DNA from: a virus
Virus record (IMG/VR): IMGVR_UViG_3300035703_000034
Span: 42,381 to 106,380 of that record
Length of the DNA: 64,000 bases
Direction: 5' to 3' (one strand)
The position numbers were made by a program, and so were the translations under genes. Shown one piece after another: positions 40,649 to 49,407 of this stretch. Under the pieces are notes generated by a model. It searched no databases. It was given only the letters and a program-made list of their open reading frames with translations, and was not told the DNA's origin. Numbering within the stretch: the first letter of the stretch is position 1; each line of letters begins with the position of its first letter.

Positions 40649-40996
40649 ATGAGCGCCAAGGACGTGCGCCGGCTGAACGAGGACTTCCTCCAGACCATCC
40701 CGCACCGGGTGCTGCGGGACTTCTCCGGCCCCATCGACTTGCCGGGCGGCCGCTTCATGCACCACGGCGTCGTGGTCGTGACGCACCCGAGCGGCGCCCT
40801 GGACGTGCTGACCCGCAACGGTCAGTTCCTCCGGGTCTCGGGACCCACGACGGCGGTCCCGCTCGACCTCGCGGTCTACCCGCACGCGCAGCTGAAAAGC
40901 GGCGTGCTCGAGGCCCTCAACTCCGCCATCGCGCGGCGGAAGCAACGCACGCACGAGCTCGAACGACTAGAGCGCCGGCTGTGCGAGCGCGCGTGA
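40649..40996 (+). CDS. Unidentified small protein
   Basis: 115 aa with GAAAGGAGCC upstream. It has beta-rich GGRFMHHGVVVVTHPSGALDVLTRNGQFLRVSG and a basic helical C-terminus (ARRKQRTHELERLERRL) that might bind nucleic acid. No family recognised. Confidence 0.6.
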   Translation: MSAKDVRRLNEDFLQTIPHRVLRDFSGPIDLPGGRFMHHGVVVVTHPSGALDVLTRNGQFLRVSGPTTAVPLDLAVYPHAQLKSGVLEALNSAIARRKQRTHELERLERRLCERA

Positions 40997-41028
40997 ACCC
41001 ACCCCCGGTCCTGACCCACACCCCACCG

Positions 41029-41042
41029 TGCCGTTCGCGGCA
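41029..41042 (+). promoter_or_regulatory. UUCG-tetraloop hairpin before the SD (instance 5)
   Basis: TGCCG/CGGCA around TTCG, the canonical very stable UUCG loop. It is followed by GAAGGCGG and the ATG at 41059, and preceded by a long C-rich tract. Confidence 0.6.
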
Positions 41043-41058
41043 GAAGGCGGATAACCCC

Positions 41059-41502
41059 ATGGAGATGCTCGACAACAACGCCACCCAGGTCCTGTTCATG
41101 GCGATGGTGGACGCCAACCTCATCGGCAAGCACTTCCCGCTGCACCTCGCGCACATGGCGGACGAACTGGCCGCGCACCTGAAGGCGGGCGGCACGCCCG
41201 AGTCGTACTGGGCCGAGTACGTGTTCGCGCCCATCGACGACCAGCCGCTGCGCCGGCAGACGGCCGAGGAGCTGGCCGGCTGGGCGATGACGCTCCTGAT
41301 GGTCGCACCGGCCCTGAAGCGGCTCGCCAACGTCGGAGAAATCGCGGAAGCCATCGTGCTCGTCTCGGCGCACGTGGCCGTGCGCAAGACCCCGCTGCTC
41401 GCGGCGGTGTTCCATTTGATCGCCAAGGAGCTCGACATCCTCGTGATGCCGAAGGCCTTCGGCATCGGCCGCGACGCCCTCGCGGCGCTCACGGCCCAGT
41501 AG
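41059..41502 (+). CDS. Unidentified helical protein
   Basis: 147 aa. It is entirely helical by inspection (MLDNNATQVLFMAMVDANLIGK ... ELAGWAMTLLMVAPALKRLANVGEIAEAIVLVSAHVAV). The hydrophobic central helix is long but includes charges. The open frame continues upstream across the UUCG hairpin without an SD. Function unknown. Confidence 0.6.
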   Translation: MEMLDNNATQVLFMAMVDANLIGKHFPLHLAHMADELAAHLKAGGTPESYWAEYVFAPIDDQPLRRQTAEELAGWAMTLLMVAPALKRLANVGEIAEAIVLVSAHVAVRKTPLLAAVFHLIAKELDILVMPKAFGIGRDALAALTAQ

Positions 41503-41516
41503 AAAGGAAGGTTCCC

Positions 41517-41957
<441 letters not shown>

Positions 41958-42194
41958 AGAGCGCACCTGCGCCGACTGCGTCTACCTCGACCGTGCGCCC
42001 CTTGCGGTGCACGGCCTCGAGTGGCACACGGCGGCGACGGTCGCGCTGTTCGAGTCCGATCGCCCGTGCCGGGCGTTCGGGCAACAACCGGAGTACAGGG
42101 CCTGCGAGGCGCTCCTGACGCACGACGCGTGGGACTGCCTCCAGGCCTCGCCCCAGAGTGGTCCGCCACCGACACGCAAGCGGAAAGGACCGCC

Positions 42195-42356
42195 ATGACG
42201 GACCAGGAGAAGGCAGCCTTGTGGACGCTCGCGAGCCTCGCAGCCGACGTGCTGATGCGCATGTCGTGGTTTGCCGGCAGCGAGTACGTGGGCGTCATGG
42301 ACGAGGCCAAGAAGTACGGCATCGTCAAAAAGGACTGGACGGACAACTTCTTTTGA
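42195..42356 (+). CDS. Small helical protein
   Basis: 53 aa with GGAAAGGA before the ATG, overlapping the previous stop by 4 nt. The sequence is EKAALWTLASLAADVLMRMSW, then a polar end. Real by SD and coupling. Function unknown. Confidence 0.55.
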   Translation: MTDQEKAALWTLASLAADVLMRMSWFAGSEYVGVMDEAKKYGIVKKDWTDNFF

Positions 42357-42371
42357 GGAGGAGGTCCACGG

Positions 42372-42515
42372 ATGCCCGCATACCACGACAGCTTCGACTG
42401 TCAGGTGCATCCCGAGGAGTTCGGCGAACTCCCACCCGACGACGAGGGGGTGGCGATCGCCGAACCAGAAGAACACGAGGAAGACTGCGCCCTGTACTGG
42501 TGGGAGGTCGCCTAA
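42372..42515 (+). CDS. Very small acidic protein
   Basis: 47 aa (MPAYHDSFDCQVHPEEFGEL ... DCALYWWEV). The SD GGAGGAGG is among the strongest in the window. Its stop is one base from the next ATG, so it is co-translated. Phage-encoded small acidic proteins are sometimes inhibitors or DNA mimics; nothing specific is seen. Confidence 0.6.
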   Translation: MPAYHDSFDCQVHPEEFGELPPDDEGVAIAEPEEHEEDCALYWWEVA

Positions 42516-42516
42516 C

Positions 42517-42981
42517 ATGAGCACGTCACCCCAGCCGCCCCGGCGGCGTCGGTCCTGGCAGGCGACGAAAGTCCTGCTGGACAACCTGATGGCAAATCAG
42601 GTACAGAAGGAAACCCGTCTCGCGGAGCTGCAGAAGCAGCTGTTCGACACGGAGCTGGGTCAGCAGGTGCTGGCCCTGAGCAACGAGGTCGAGCGGCTGA
42701 CGGCCCAGCTCCAGGCGCTGCTCCAGGACGTCGTCGGCGTCCAGGAGACGCCCTACGGCAAGGTCGGCTACCAGCCTCGCACCGCGTACACGTACAACCC
42801 CGCGGCGATTCGGGAGGTGCTGCCGCAGTACGTGGAGACCCTGGTCGTCCAGGCGGTCGACAAGAACGAACTCAAGCGGGTGCTTGCCAAAGGCGACCGC
42901 CGCTGGGACGTGCTCAACCAGCACGCCAGCACCGAGGCCAAAACGACGCTGGCCTGGGTGTGCAAGCCCCTCACGCACTAA
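42517..42981 (+). CDS. Coiled-coil protein upstream of the MoxR module
   Basis: 154 aa from ATG 42517 (frame-open sequence upstream has no start with SD). Residues 15-75 are coiled coil (KETRLAELQKQLFDTELGQQ). The second half has YGKVGYQPRTAYTYNP and helices. It may be an adaptor for the following genes. Confidence 0.6.
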   Translation: MSTSPQPPRRRRSWQATKVLLDNLMANQVQKETRLAELQKQLFDTELGQQVLALSNEVERLTAQLQALLQDVVGVQETPYGKVGYQPRTAYTYNPAAIREVLPQYVETLVVQAVDKNELKRVLAKGDRRWDVLNQHASTEAKTTLAWVCKPLTH

Positions 42982-43023
42982 CAACGCTCAGTCACGCACA
43001 GTCATTTAACTCTGGAGGTACAA

Positions 43024-44130
43024 ATGACAGCAGAGATGGTGTCCCCCATGGGACCTGAAGATGCTGCGCGCATCCCGCTCTACGGTAAGCAGATCCACTG
43101 GAGCCTGCCGGGTGTGGCCCTGACCGAAGGCGAGGTCAAGAAGCTCCTCGTCGAGGCCGGCCTGAACCCCGACGCCACCCCCAAGGTCCGCGGCACGACG
43201 ACGGCGGCCCGGACCCTCAAGAAGCTGCAGCAGGACAGCGAGGGCGGCTTCGTCACCGAGGCACCCGCGCCCAACGGCTGCACGTACTTCTTCCTGGTGC
43301 TGCCGGGCTTCGACGCGGCGGGCCAGATCGGGTTCCGGACGGAGCGGGTCACCTACGACCCGGTGACCGACACGCTGACGGCCGAGAACCCCGACCGCCA
43401 GTCGGACGTCAACGCGGCCCTGGCCCGCTTCGCCAACTGCCTGCTCGGCGCGGACATCCGCAGGGCGCTGACCCGCATCGTGCAGGACGAGGGCGGCGTG
43501 CCCTACGCGCCGGGCTCCGGTGTGTACATCCTGCCCGAGTCCAAAGCGGACGTGGCCGACCGCATCGACACGTTCGTGCGCAGCCTCGGCAAGCGCTGCA
43601 AGGTCCGCATCATGGAGCTGACCAAGACCGAGCAGAACCGCCAGACGATGGAGTCGGCGTCGCGCGACGACATCCTTGCCGAGATCGCGCAGCTGTCGGA
43701 AGAGCTCACCAAGCTCGAGGACAGCAACGTGATCGCGGAGGGCGGCGACAACCGCGCGGTCATCGTCGGCTATCAGGCCAGCTTCGTCGAGGAGCTCGTC
43801 GTGACCAAGCCCGTCCGGCGCGGCGACAAGCTTCAGATGATCGCGGGCGGGGCGTTCATGACCTTCGAGATCGACCGTGCCAACGACGACGGCACGCTGA
43901 CGCTCGCGGTCCCGGCGCCGCGGGCCGTGTCCGGCAGCTTCACCATCGAGCGCCCCTCGGAGACCCGCGTGCGCGCCAGCACGTGGACCAACAAGATGAA
44001 GACGCTCCAGGCGAAGCTCACGAAGGCAGAGATGTACGCCGACCTGCTCGCGTACAAGGCGGACGACATCCGCCAGGCCATCGCCGAGCAGATGGCGCGT
44101 GTCCAGGCGCGGATGCTCGGCGCCGAGTAG
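43024..44130 (+). CDS. Unidentified 368-aa protein next to the MoxR gene
   Basis: 368 aa with TGGAGGT upstream. The N-terminal part has TTTAARTLKKLQQD and GCTYFFLVLPGFDAAGQIGF. The centre has an EIAQLSEELTKLED coiled coil and a C-terminal helical hairpin (KAEMYADLLAYKADDIRQAIAEQM). In other phages DUF-type proteins of this shape accompany MoxR genes, but I cannot confirm the family. The upstream gap carries the motif aacgctcagtca, also found before 47329. Confidence 0.6.
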   Translation: MTAEMVSPMGPEDAARIPLYGKQIHWSLPGVALTEGEVKKLLVEAGLNPDATPKVRGTTTAARTLKKLQQDSEGGFVTEAPAPNGCTYFFLVLPGFDAAGQIGFRTERVTYDPVTDTLTAENPDRQSDVNAALARFANCLLGADIRRALTRIVQDEGGVPYAPGSGVYILPESKADVADRIDTFVRSLGKRCKVRIMELTKTEQNRQTMESASRDDILAEIAQLSEELTKLEDSNVIAEGGDNRAVIVGYQASFVEELVVTKPVRRGDKLQMIAGGAFMTFEIDRANDDGTLTLAVPAPRAVSGSFTIERPSETRVRASTWTNKMKTLQAKLTKAEMYADLLAYKADDIRQAIAEQMARVQARMLGAE

Positions 44131-44154
44131 GTCCCTCTCCCGTCACCCCACGAT

Positions 44155-44179
44155 CCGCCGGGCGCACGTCGCCCGGCGG
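44155..44179 (+). promoter_or_regulatory. 10-bp hairpin upstream of the MoxR gene
   Basis: CCGCCGGGCG pairs perfectly with CGCCCGGCGG around CACGT. It is 24 nt before the ATG, again between a C-rich tract and an SD (GATGGAGAT). There is no T-run. Confidence 0.5.
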
Positions 44180-44203
44180 TCCCTTCCGATGGAGATCACA
44201 CCC

Positions 44204-45352
44204 ATGACGACGAACGTCATCACGGCCATCCAGGCGATCGAAACGGAACTCAACGACTACTTCCTCGACCGCAAAGACCTCATCCGCGGCCTGCTGCTCG
44301 CCATCGTCAGCCGCCAGCACCTGCTGATGGTCGGCGAGCCCGGCACGGCGAAGTCCGCGATCGCCCGCGCCCTGGCGGCGCACCTCACCGGCGGCCGCTA
44401 TTTCGAGACCCTGCTGACGAAGACCTCGCCGCCCGAGAAGGTTTTTGGCCCCATCGCGATGAGCAAGCTGCTTCAAGACGTCTACGAGCACAAGACGACG
44501 GGGTACGCGCCGGACGCCGAGATCGTCATGCTTGACGAGGTCGGTAAGGCCTCCAGCGTCATCTTGAACGAGTTTCTTGCTTTGATGAACGAGCGCTTGT
44601 TCCACAACGGCGGCATCGCCCAGACCTGCCCCCTGATGACGATGGTGGGTACGTCCAACGAGCTGCCGGACGGGGACGAGCTCTCGGCCCTGTACGACCG
44701 CTTCCTGCTGCGCTTCGAGGTGCATGATCTTGACGATGCCGAGTTTGAGCTGGCAATCGACGCGGACGACGCGTACCAGCCACAGACACATCTGACGCTT
44801 GCGGACCTCACGGCGCTGCAGGACCAGGCGGCGAGTATCAGGCTGCCGGCTACCATCCGTCAGGCGATGGTCCGGCTGCGCCGCGAGCTGCGCGACGCGG
44901 GATTCCGGGCCTCCATTCGCCGCTGGAAGGCCAGCCGCAAGCTCATGGCGGCCAACGCCCTGCTCAACGGGCGCACCGTTATCAACGAGGAAGACCTCGA
45001 GGTGCTTGCGAACTCGCTGTGGAAAAAGCCCAGCGACCGCACCGTCATCTACCAGAAGGTCATCGGCATCGCCAACCCGCTCAAAGCGGAGCTCACGGCG
45101 CTGCTCGACAACTACCACAGCATCCGCGCTCACGTGGAGGCCGTCATCAAGCAGACGGGCGAGAACAGCGCGGCGACGAGCGACGCCCGGCTCGAGGCGC
45201 AGAACAAGATGCAGGCGCTGAACAAGGCGCTTGCCAAGCTGGCGAGTACCCACGCGGGCACCTCCCAGGCGGCGGCCATCGAGGAGGCGCGGCGTCAGGG
45301 TGCGGCCCTGCACAAGGCGTTCCTGGTGGCGCACATGGGGTGGAGCGAGTGA
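44204..45352 (+). CDS. MoxR-family AAA+ ATPase (RavA-like)
   Basis: 382 aa from ATG 44204. Walker A GEPGTAKS (44-51), Walker B EIVMLDE (106-112), sensor 1 GTSNE (149-153) and Arg-finger candidates near 166-170 follow the MoxR layout, with the C-terminal part resembling RavA (helical lid then discoidal region). MoxR ATPases act as chaperones or activators with a VWA partner, which is present at 45639. The C-terminal segment ends in helices. The gene overlaps the following small gene by TGATG, so the module is one operon. Cytoplasmic. Confidence 0.85.
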   Translation: MTTNVITAIQAIETELNDYFLDRKDLIRGLLLAIVSRQHLLMVGEPGTAKSAIARALAAHLTGGRYFETLLTKTSPPEKVFGPIAMSKLLQDVYEHKTTGYAPDAEIVMLDEVGKASSVILNEFLALMNERLFHNGGIAQTCPLMTMVGTSNELPDGDELSALYDRFLLRFEVHDLDDAEFELAIDADDAYQPQTHLTLADLTALQDQAASIRLPATIRQAMVRLRRELRDAGFRASIRRWKASRKLMAANALLNGRTVINEEDLEVLANSLWKKPSDRTVIYQKVIGIANPLKAELTALLDNYHSIRAHVEAVIKQTGENSAATSDARLEAQNKMQALNKALAKLASTHAGTSQAAAIEEARRQGAALHKAFLVAHMGWSE

Positions 45353-45651
45353 TGACGGCCACCCTGGACCACCAAATCGAGCAGGCGCTTGAGCTGCTCG
45401 ATGAGCAAATCGCGAGAATCAGGCGCATCGACGCGCTGGCGTACGACGACACGCCGGCGTTCGTGGCAACCACCATGCGCGATGCGCTGACGCTTTACGA
45501 GAAGGTCAACCGGCTCCTGGGCAAGCGCTTCACGCCGTCTGGCAACCTCATCAACCAGGATGGGGTCCGCGAGCGGCTGCGGCAAGTTCAGGACCGGGTG
45601 CTGACGCTGCGCGAGATGTCGCGCGGAAAGGAGAACCCGTGCGGATCGTGA
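45352..45651 (+). CDS. Small helical protein between MoxR and VWA genes
   Basis: 99 aa, starting in the TGATG overlap with the ATPase stop and overlapping the VWA gene start by 13 nt. All-helical (LDHQIEQALELLDEQIARIRRI). Its position inside the module suggests a third component or adaptor specific to the phage version. Confidence 0.65.
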   Translation: MTATLDHQIEQALELLDEQIARIRRIDALAYDDTPAFVATTMRDALTLYEKVNRLLGKRFTPSGNLINQDGVRERLRQVQDRVLTLREMSRGKENPCGS

Positions 45652-47063
45652 AGACCGATCTGCTGGACCGTCGGGCGTGGGAAACCGCGCTCGACGCCAG
45701 CGATTCCCTGCATCAACTGGTCGAAACGAACGAGGCCGAAGAGGACGGCCTCGACGACTTCGTGGCCGATCTCTTCCAGACCCTTCACCAGCGGGTGCCG
45801 GTACTGGCCCCGCCGCACAGCCTGACCCTTACAGAGCCTGTGCTGCGTGAGGTGATGGAGACGCAGGAGTTCAAGCAGCTCACGGCGTCGACGCGCGGCG
45901 ACCTGGTCAACGCCACCTTCGCCACCCACCGGCTCGGCACCAAGCTCGTCGAGAAGCTGCGCGCGCTGTTCAAGGAGGATCTGAAGGAAGAACACGAGGA
46001 GCTCGAGGAGGACGAGCTCGAGGACGGGGACGAGGACGACGGCCCGGACCAGCCCGACGGGTTTCCGGATCCCACGGGTCGAAAGGGACGCAAGCGCAAG
46101 GGCCGAGAACGCAGGCCCGTCGACCCCGATAAGATCGGCGAGCTCCGCCGGGACCTCCGCGAGGCCGCGAAAGACGTTCAGAAGCAGGTCGACGCCATCC
46201 AGCAGGCGGAGGACATGCTGGGCGGCAAGAGCGGTCACAGCCTGGAGAAGAAGCTCGCGCTGAGCCAGAAGGTCGGCCGCTCCACCAAGCTCAAGCAGAT
46301 GATGGAGCTGGCCGGCCGGCTCCGGCGGGTCGCGCTGGCGAAGAAGTCCAGCGTGATTCGCGAGGTGCCCCAGGAGACGGTGGGCATCCGGATCGGCGAC
46401 GATATCACCCAGGTGGTGCCAAGCGAGCTGGCGCTGCTGGCGCACCCGACGACGGCACCGCTGTTCTACAAGAAGTTTCTTCAAAAGCAGTTGATGCTCT
46501 GGGACAAACAGGGCGAGGAGAAGCTCGGCGGCGGCGCCATCGTGCTGCTGATCGACGGGTCGGGCTCGATGGCCGGGCCGCGGGAGCTCTGGGCCAAGTC
46601 CGTGATGATGGCCTACCTGGCCGTCGCGGAGAAAGAAAAGCGCGACCTCCACGTCATGCAGTTCGCGGGCCACGGCAAGACCGCGTCGTGGGAGTTCCCG
46701 TTCCGCAGCAACCCGGCGGCGGTGGATCGCGGGAAGATCCTGGAGGCGGTCGAGGTGTTTCTCGACGGCTCGACCGATCTCGAAGGCCCGCTCCGGTGGG
46801 CGGTCGAGCAAATCAAGGTGCCGGCAACCAACCCGATGTCGGCGGCGGACGTCGTCGTCCTCACCGACGCCGAGTGCACGTTCAGCCCGGAGTTCATCAG
46901 CGAGTTCGGGCAGGCGCAGGCCCGGCTCGGCTTCCGCACGCAGGGTGTGCTCATCGGGGCGCCGGCGTACCTCCCGCACTTCCAGCAGGTGTGCGGCGAG
47001 GCGATCGCCATCGACGACCTCAAGGACGACGACAAGGTGACGGACCTGCTGTTCAAGAGGTGA
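45639..47063 (+). CDS. VWA-domain partner of the MoxR ATPase (ViaA/CoxE-like)
   Basis: 474 aa from GTG with AAAGGAG. The N-terminal part is helical with an acidic linker (residues 110-145) and basic tract. The C-terminal VWA domain carries the MIDAS motif DGSGS (306-310), then later Thr and Asp ligands (SSTD-like FLDGSTDLEG; VVLTDAE). The size matches E. coli ViaA (about 480 aa). With the ATPase it should form a RavA-ViaA-like chaperone that remodels a substrate. The substrate is unknown. Confidence 0.8.
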   Translation: MRIVKTDLLDRRAWETALDASDSLHQLVETNEAEEDGLDDFVADLFQTLHQRVPVLAPPHSLTLTEPVLREVMETQEFKQLTASTRGDLVNATFATHRLGTKLVEKLRALFKEDLKEEHEELEEDELEDGDEDDGPDQPDGFPDPTGRKGRKRKGRERRPVDPDKIGELRRDLREAAKDVQKQVDAIQQAEDMLGGKSGHSLEKKLALSQKVGRSTKLKQMMELAGRLRRVALAKKSSVIREVPQETVGIRIGDDITQVVPSELALLAHPTTAPLFYKKFLQKQLMLWDKQGEEKLGGGAIVLLIDGSGSMAGPRELWAKSVMMAYLAVAEKEKRDLHVMQFAGHGKTASWEFPFRSNPAAVDRGKILEAVEVFLDGSTDLEGPLRWAVEQIKVPATNPMSAADVVVLTDAECTFSPEFISEFGQAQARLGFRTQGVLIGAPAYLPHFQQVCGEAIAIDDLKDDDKVTDLLFKR

Positions 47064-47067
47064 CGCC

Positions 47068-47262
47068 GTGTTCGATTACGACGGCTGGTTGTACCGCCAG
47101 GCCGAGCGGCACCACGGGGGTCCTGCTCGGCACACGCTGCGGTGCGTGACGTGCCTCAGCGACGCGCTGGACTGTGCGTGCGAGGAGGACACCGAGCTCG
47201 AGCCGGTGGACGACGGCGACGCGCACCACGACCGGATGAGGGACGACGCACTCACCGGTTAA
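47068..47262 (+). CDS. Small protein with Cys pairs
   Basis: 64 aa from GTG, 4 nt after the VWA stop. CVTC...CAC may bind a metal. The tail is acidic. It ends at the start of an iteron-like repeat cluster. Function unknown. Confidence 0.5.
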   Translation: MFDYDGWLYRQAERHHGGPARHTLRCVTCLSDALDCACEEDTELEPVDDGDAHHDRMRDDALTG

Positions 47263-47298
47263 CAACCGTTCAACAGTTCAACAGTTCAACCGGTTAAC
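47254..47298 (+). repeat. GTTCAACA iterons flanked by ACCGGTTAAC repeats
   Basis: Three GTTCAAC units at 8-bp spacing (47268, 47276, 47284) lie between two direct copies of ACCGGTTAAC (47254-47263, 47289-47298). AT-rich for this genome. It may be a regulator-binding or replication-related site. The next gene's leader holds aacgctcagtcaacg. Confidence 0.55.
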
Positions 47299-47328
47299 GC
47301 TCAGTCAACGCAAAGAAAGGAGTCCGCG

Positions 47329-47697
47329 ATGCGGAACCCGACGATCCCCAGTCAGATGTTCAACATTCTCCGGGGGCGCTTGGACCTGCTGACGAACTAC
47401 GTGGAGGACTTCCTCTACGTCGACCTTGCGGCCCTCGGCCGGGCGCCCGAGGGGGCGCGGTTCGCCTGGGTGGTGCGCGAGTGGGGCACGCACCTGATCG
47501 ACATGTACGACAGCTCGTTGATCGGGTACGCGCAGTCGCTCCGGGCCGACCACCCCAAGGCGCCGTGGTTCATCATCGAGGTGACGGACCCGGCAGAGCT
47601 GCCGCTGGCGGCGTACCCGCGCGGCACGGTGGAGCCCACCAGCTACGCGGCGGTGGTGCGCGAGCTGCGCGGCCCGAAAGGCGCGGTGTCGGCATGA
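47329..47697 (+). CDS. Unidentified small protein
   Basis: 122 aa with AAAGGAG. It has helix LRGRLDLLTNYVEDFLYVDLAAL and a later LPLAAYPRGTVEPTSYAAVV segment. It overlaps the next gene by 4 nt. No family recognised. Confidence 0.6.
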   Translation: MRNPTIPSQMFNILRGRLDLLTNYVEDFLYVDLAALGRAPEGARFAWVVREWGTHLIDMYDSSLIGYAQSLRADHPKAPWFIIEVTDPAELPLAAYPRGTVEPTSYAAVVRELRGPKGAVSA

Positions 47698-47990
47698 CGC
47701 TGGGCCAGGATCTCCTGCGCTCGCAGGTGCAGTGGACGGTGTTCGCCTGCCAGGACCTGCTGCGGATGCAGCACGTGGCGGGCGTGGTGCGGCTTAAGGA
47801 CAATTTGCAGCGGGTGCTCCAGCACCCGCACGACCTGGCCGGGGCCTTGATGGCGCTGCTCGACGAGACGACCGTCGAGGACGCCTTCGAGAACCTGCGC
47901 GAGATGACGGACTGGATGGAGCGCGTGCGGCTCTACGTGAACGCGCTCAACAGCTGGGACACCCGCGTCATGGCGGATGAGAGGAGCTGA
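47694..47990 (+). CDS. Small helical protein
   Basis: 98 aa, all helical with several Gln/Leu-rich turns (LLRSQVQWTVFACQDLLRMQ). Coupled to both neighbours. Function unknown. Confidence 0.6.
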   Translation: MTLGQDLLRSQVQWTVFACQDLLRMQHVAGVVRLKDNLQRVLQHPHDLAGALMALLDETTVEDAFENLREMTDWMERVRLYVNALNSWDTRVMADERS

Positions 47991-47992
47991 CG

Positions 47993-48367
47993 ATGGATAA
48001 GTTCAAGAAGGCGATGGCGCAGCTGATGCGCGCCTACGAGGAGGAGCTCACGAAGGACCTGGTGGTCGTCGGCAAGCTCACGGACGACGAAAAGGTCATC
48101 GTGCGCCGGATGGCCGGCATCCACGAGCGGGGCCAGACGCTGCACGAGGTCATCCAGACGATGACCGACGAGCTGCAGCAGCTGGCGACGACGCTGGAGC
48201 GCACGGAGTTCCGGCTGCAGGATCGGCTGGCCCAGCGGCTGGACATTCCCGACAGCGTGGCCGACGCCGAGCGCGACGTGCTGTTCGTCGCGGACGACGG
48301 CCAGGTGCTGATGCGCCGGCAGCTGGCGTTCAAGCTAGGGCTCGAGTACCGGGAGGTGAAGGCGTGA
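47993..48367 (+). CDS. Coiled-coil small protein
   Basis: 124 aa with AGGAG. Long helices (MAQLMRAYEEELTKDLVVVGKL; VIQTMTDELQQLATTLERTEF) form a probable coiled coil. It overlaps the next gene by 4 nt. Function unknown. Confidence 0.6.
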   Translation: MDKFKKAMAQLMRAYEEELTKDLVVVGKLTDDEKVIVRRMAGIHERGQTLHEVIQTMTDELQQLATTLERTEFRLQDRLAQRLDIPDSVADAERDVLFVADDGQVLMRRQLAFKLGLEYREVKA

Positions 48368-48555
48368 GTCTTGAGAGCAGCGCCATTCTACTGCTCCGCG
48401 AGTTCGTGGAGAACGTCCGTGCGGTGGGCGGCCTGGACGACGTCCGTTTCGGCGAGCTCGACGACGAGCCGGGCTGGCCGGACATGCAAGAGACCTTCGA
48501 GCGCGCCGCGAGGCTGCTGGCGGCGTGCGACACATCGGAAGAAGGAGGCACCTGA
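48364..48555 (+). CDS. Small acidic helical protein
   Basis: 63 aa from GTG 48364, whose first base overlaps the preceding gene end. It shares its last base with the next ATG. LLLREFVENVRAVGGLDDVRF helix, acidic end. Function unknown. Confidence 0.55.
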   Translation: MSLESSAILLLREFVENVRAVGGLDDVRFGELDDEPGWPDMQETFERAARLLAACDTSEEGGT

Positions 48556-48941
48556 TGACAACCAGCATGATTCGCAAGAACTTTCTCGACGTGTACCAAC
48601 GGTACGAACAGCTGGGGTTCGACATCGTGGCGAACGTCAACGTGGATCGGCCTGACCTGGGGATGGACACCTGGCTGCTCGCCAGCTGGGAGCCGGGGTA
48701 CAAGCGCGTGTCGCTGGACGGTTTCGCCACGCGGGCTGACATTCAGGACGTCCTGTTGCACGGGCTGCTGGACGATGGCGCGGACTACGACGCAGCGACC
48801 GTCCCGCTGCTTGCGCTGAACCTGACCACGGGCGACCGCTACGCCCTGCGAGCCCGCTACGACATGGAGCTCGCCGGGCCGTTCGGCAACGACTTCCGCA
48901 CAGACGGCTTCACGGACGGCATCGCCCGTCCGGTGTGCTGA
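48555..48941 (+). CDS. Unidentified small protein
   Basis: 128 aa from ATG with GAAGGAGG. It mixes beta and helix (GYKRVSLDGFATRADIQDVLLHGLLDDGADYD). No family recognised. A frame extension upstream to 48525 lacks an SD. Confidence 0.6.
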   Translation: MTTSMIRKNFLDVYQRYEQLGFDIVANVNVDRPDLGMDTWLLASWEPGYKRVSLDGFATRADIQDVLLHGLLDDGADYDAATVPLLALNLTTGDRYALRARYDMELAGPFGNDFRTDGFTDGIARPVC

Positions 48942-48954
48942 AAGGAGCAATCCG

Positions 48955-49407
48955 ATGGGTTACACGCACCACTACTACCAGCTCGTGCACTGCCCCGACG
49001 ACGTGTGGGCAACCCTGCGCGAGGCGGCCCACAAGCTCGTCGCCGCCGCCCCCTGCGCGATCGACGACGAGTCCAACCCCTGTCAGGTTCGCTTCAACGG
49101 GGTGGGCAGCGCGGGCTGCGAGACCTTCCTGCTCGGCAACTGGAAGCGCCCCAAGTACGACTGGGAGCGGTTGTCGGCATACACGCACGACGGCGCGCAC
49201 CACTTCTGCAAGACCGGTCACCGTCCTTACGACCTCGTCGTGTGCGCGGTGCTGGCCGTGGCAGAGCAGCTGGCGCCGGACGTGTACCGGGTGCGCTCCG
49301 ACGGCGAGCCCGACAAATGGCAGCCCGGGCTGGCGTTCGCCACGAAGGTGCTGGGTTTCGGAGTGAAGTTGCCGAAGGGCGTCGCATTTCCCGAGGAGGT
49401 GGCGTGA
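48955..49407 (+). CDS. Conserved phage MGYTHH-type protein
   Basis: 150 aa. The start MGYTHHYYQ, then CETFLLGNWKR and HHFCKTGHRPYDLVVCAVLAVAEQ, and SDGEPDKWQPGL near the end match a hypothetical family common in phages and their hosts. No activity is known to me. His- and Cys-rich conserved positions suggest a metal or nucleotide site. Coupled to the next gene. Confidence 0.7.
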   Translation: MGYTHHYYQLVHCPDDVWATLREAAHKLVAAAPCAIDDESNPCQVRFNGVGSAGCETFLLGNWKRPKYDWERLSAYTHDGAHHFCKTGHRPYDLVVCAVLAVAEQLAPDVYRVRSDGEPDKWQPGLAFATKVLGFGVKLPKGVAFPEEVA

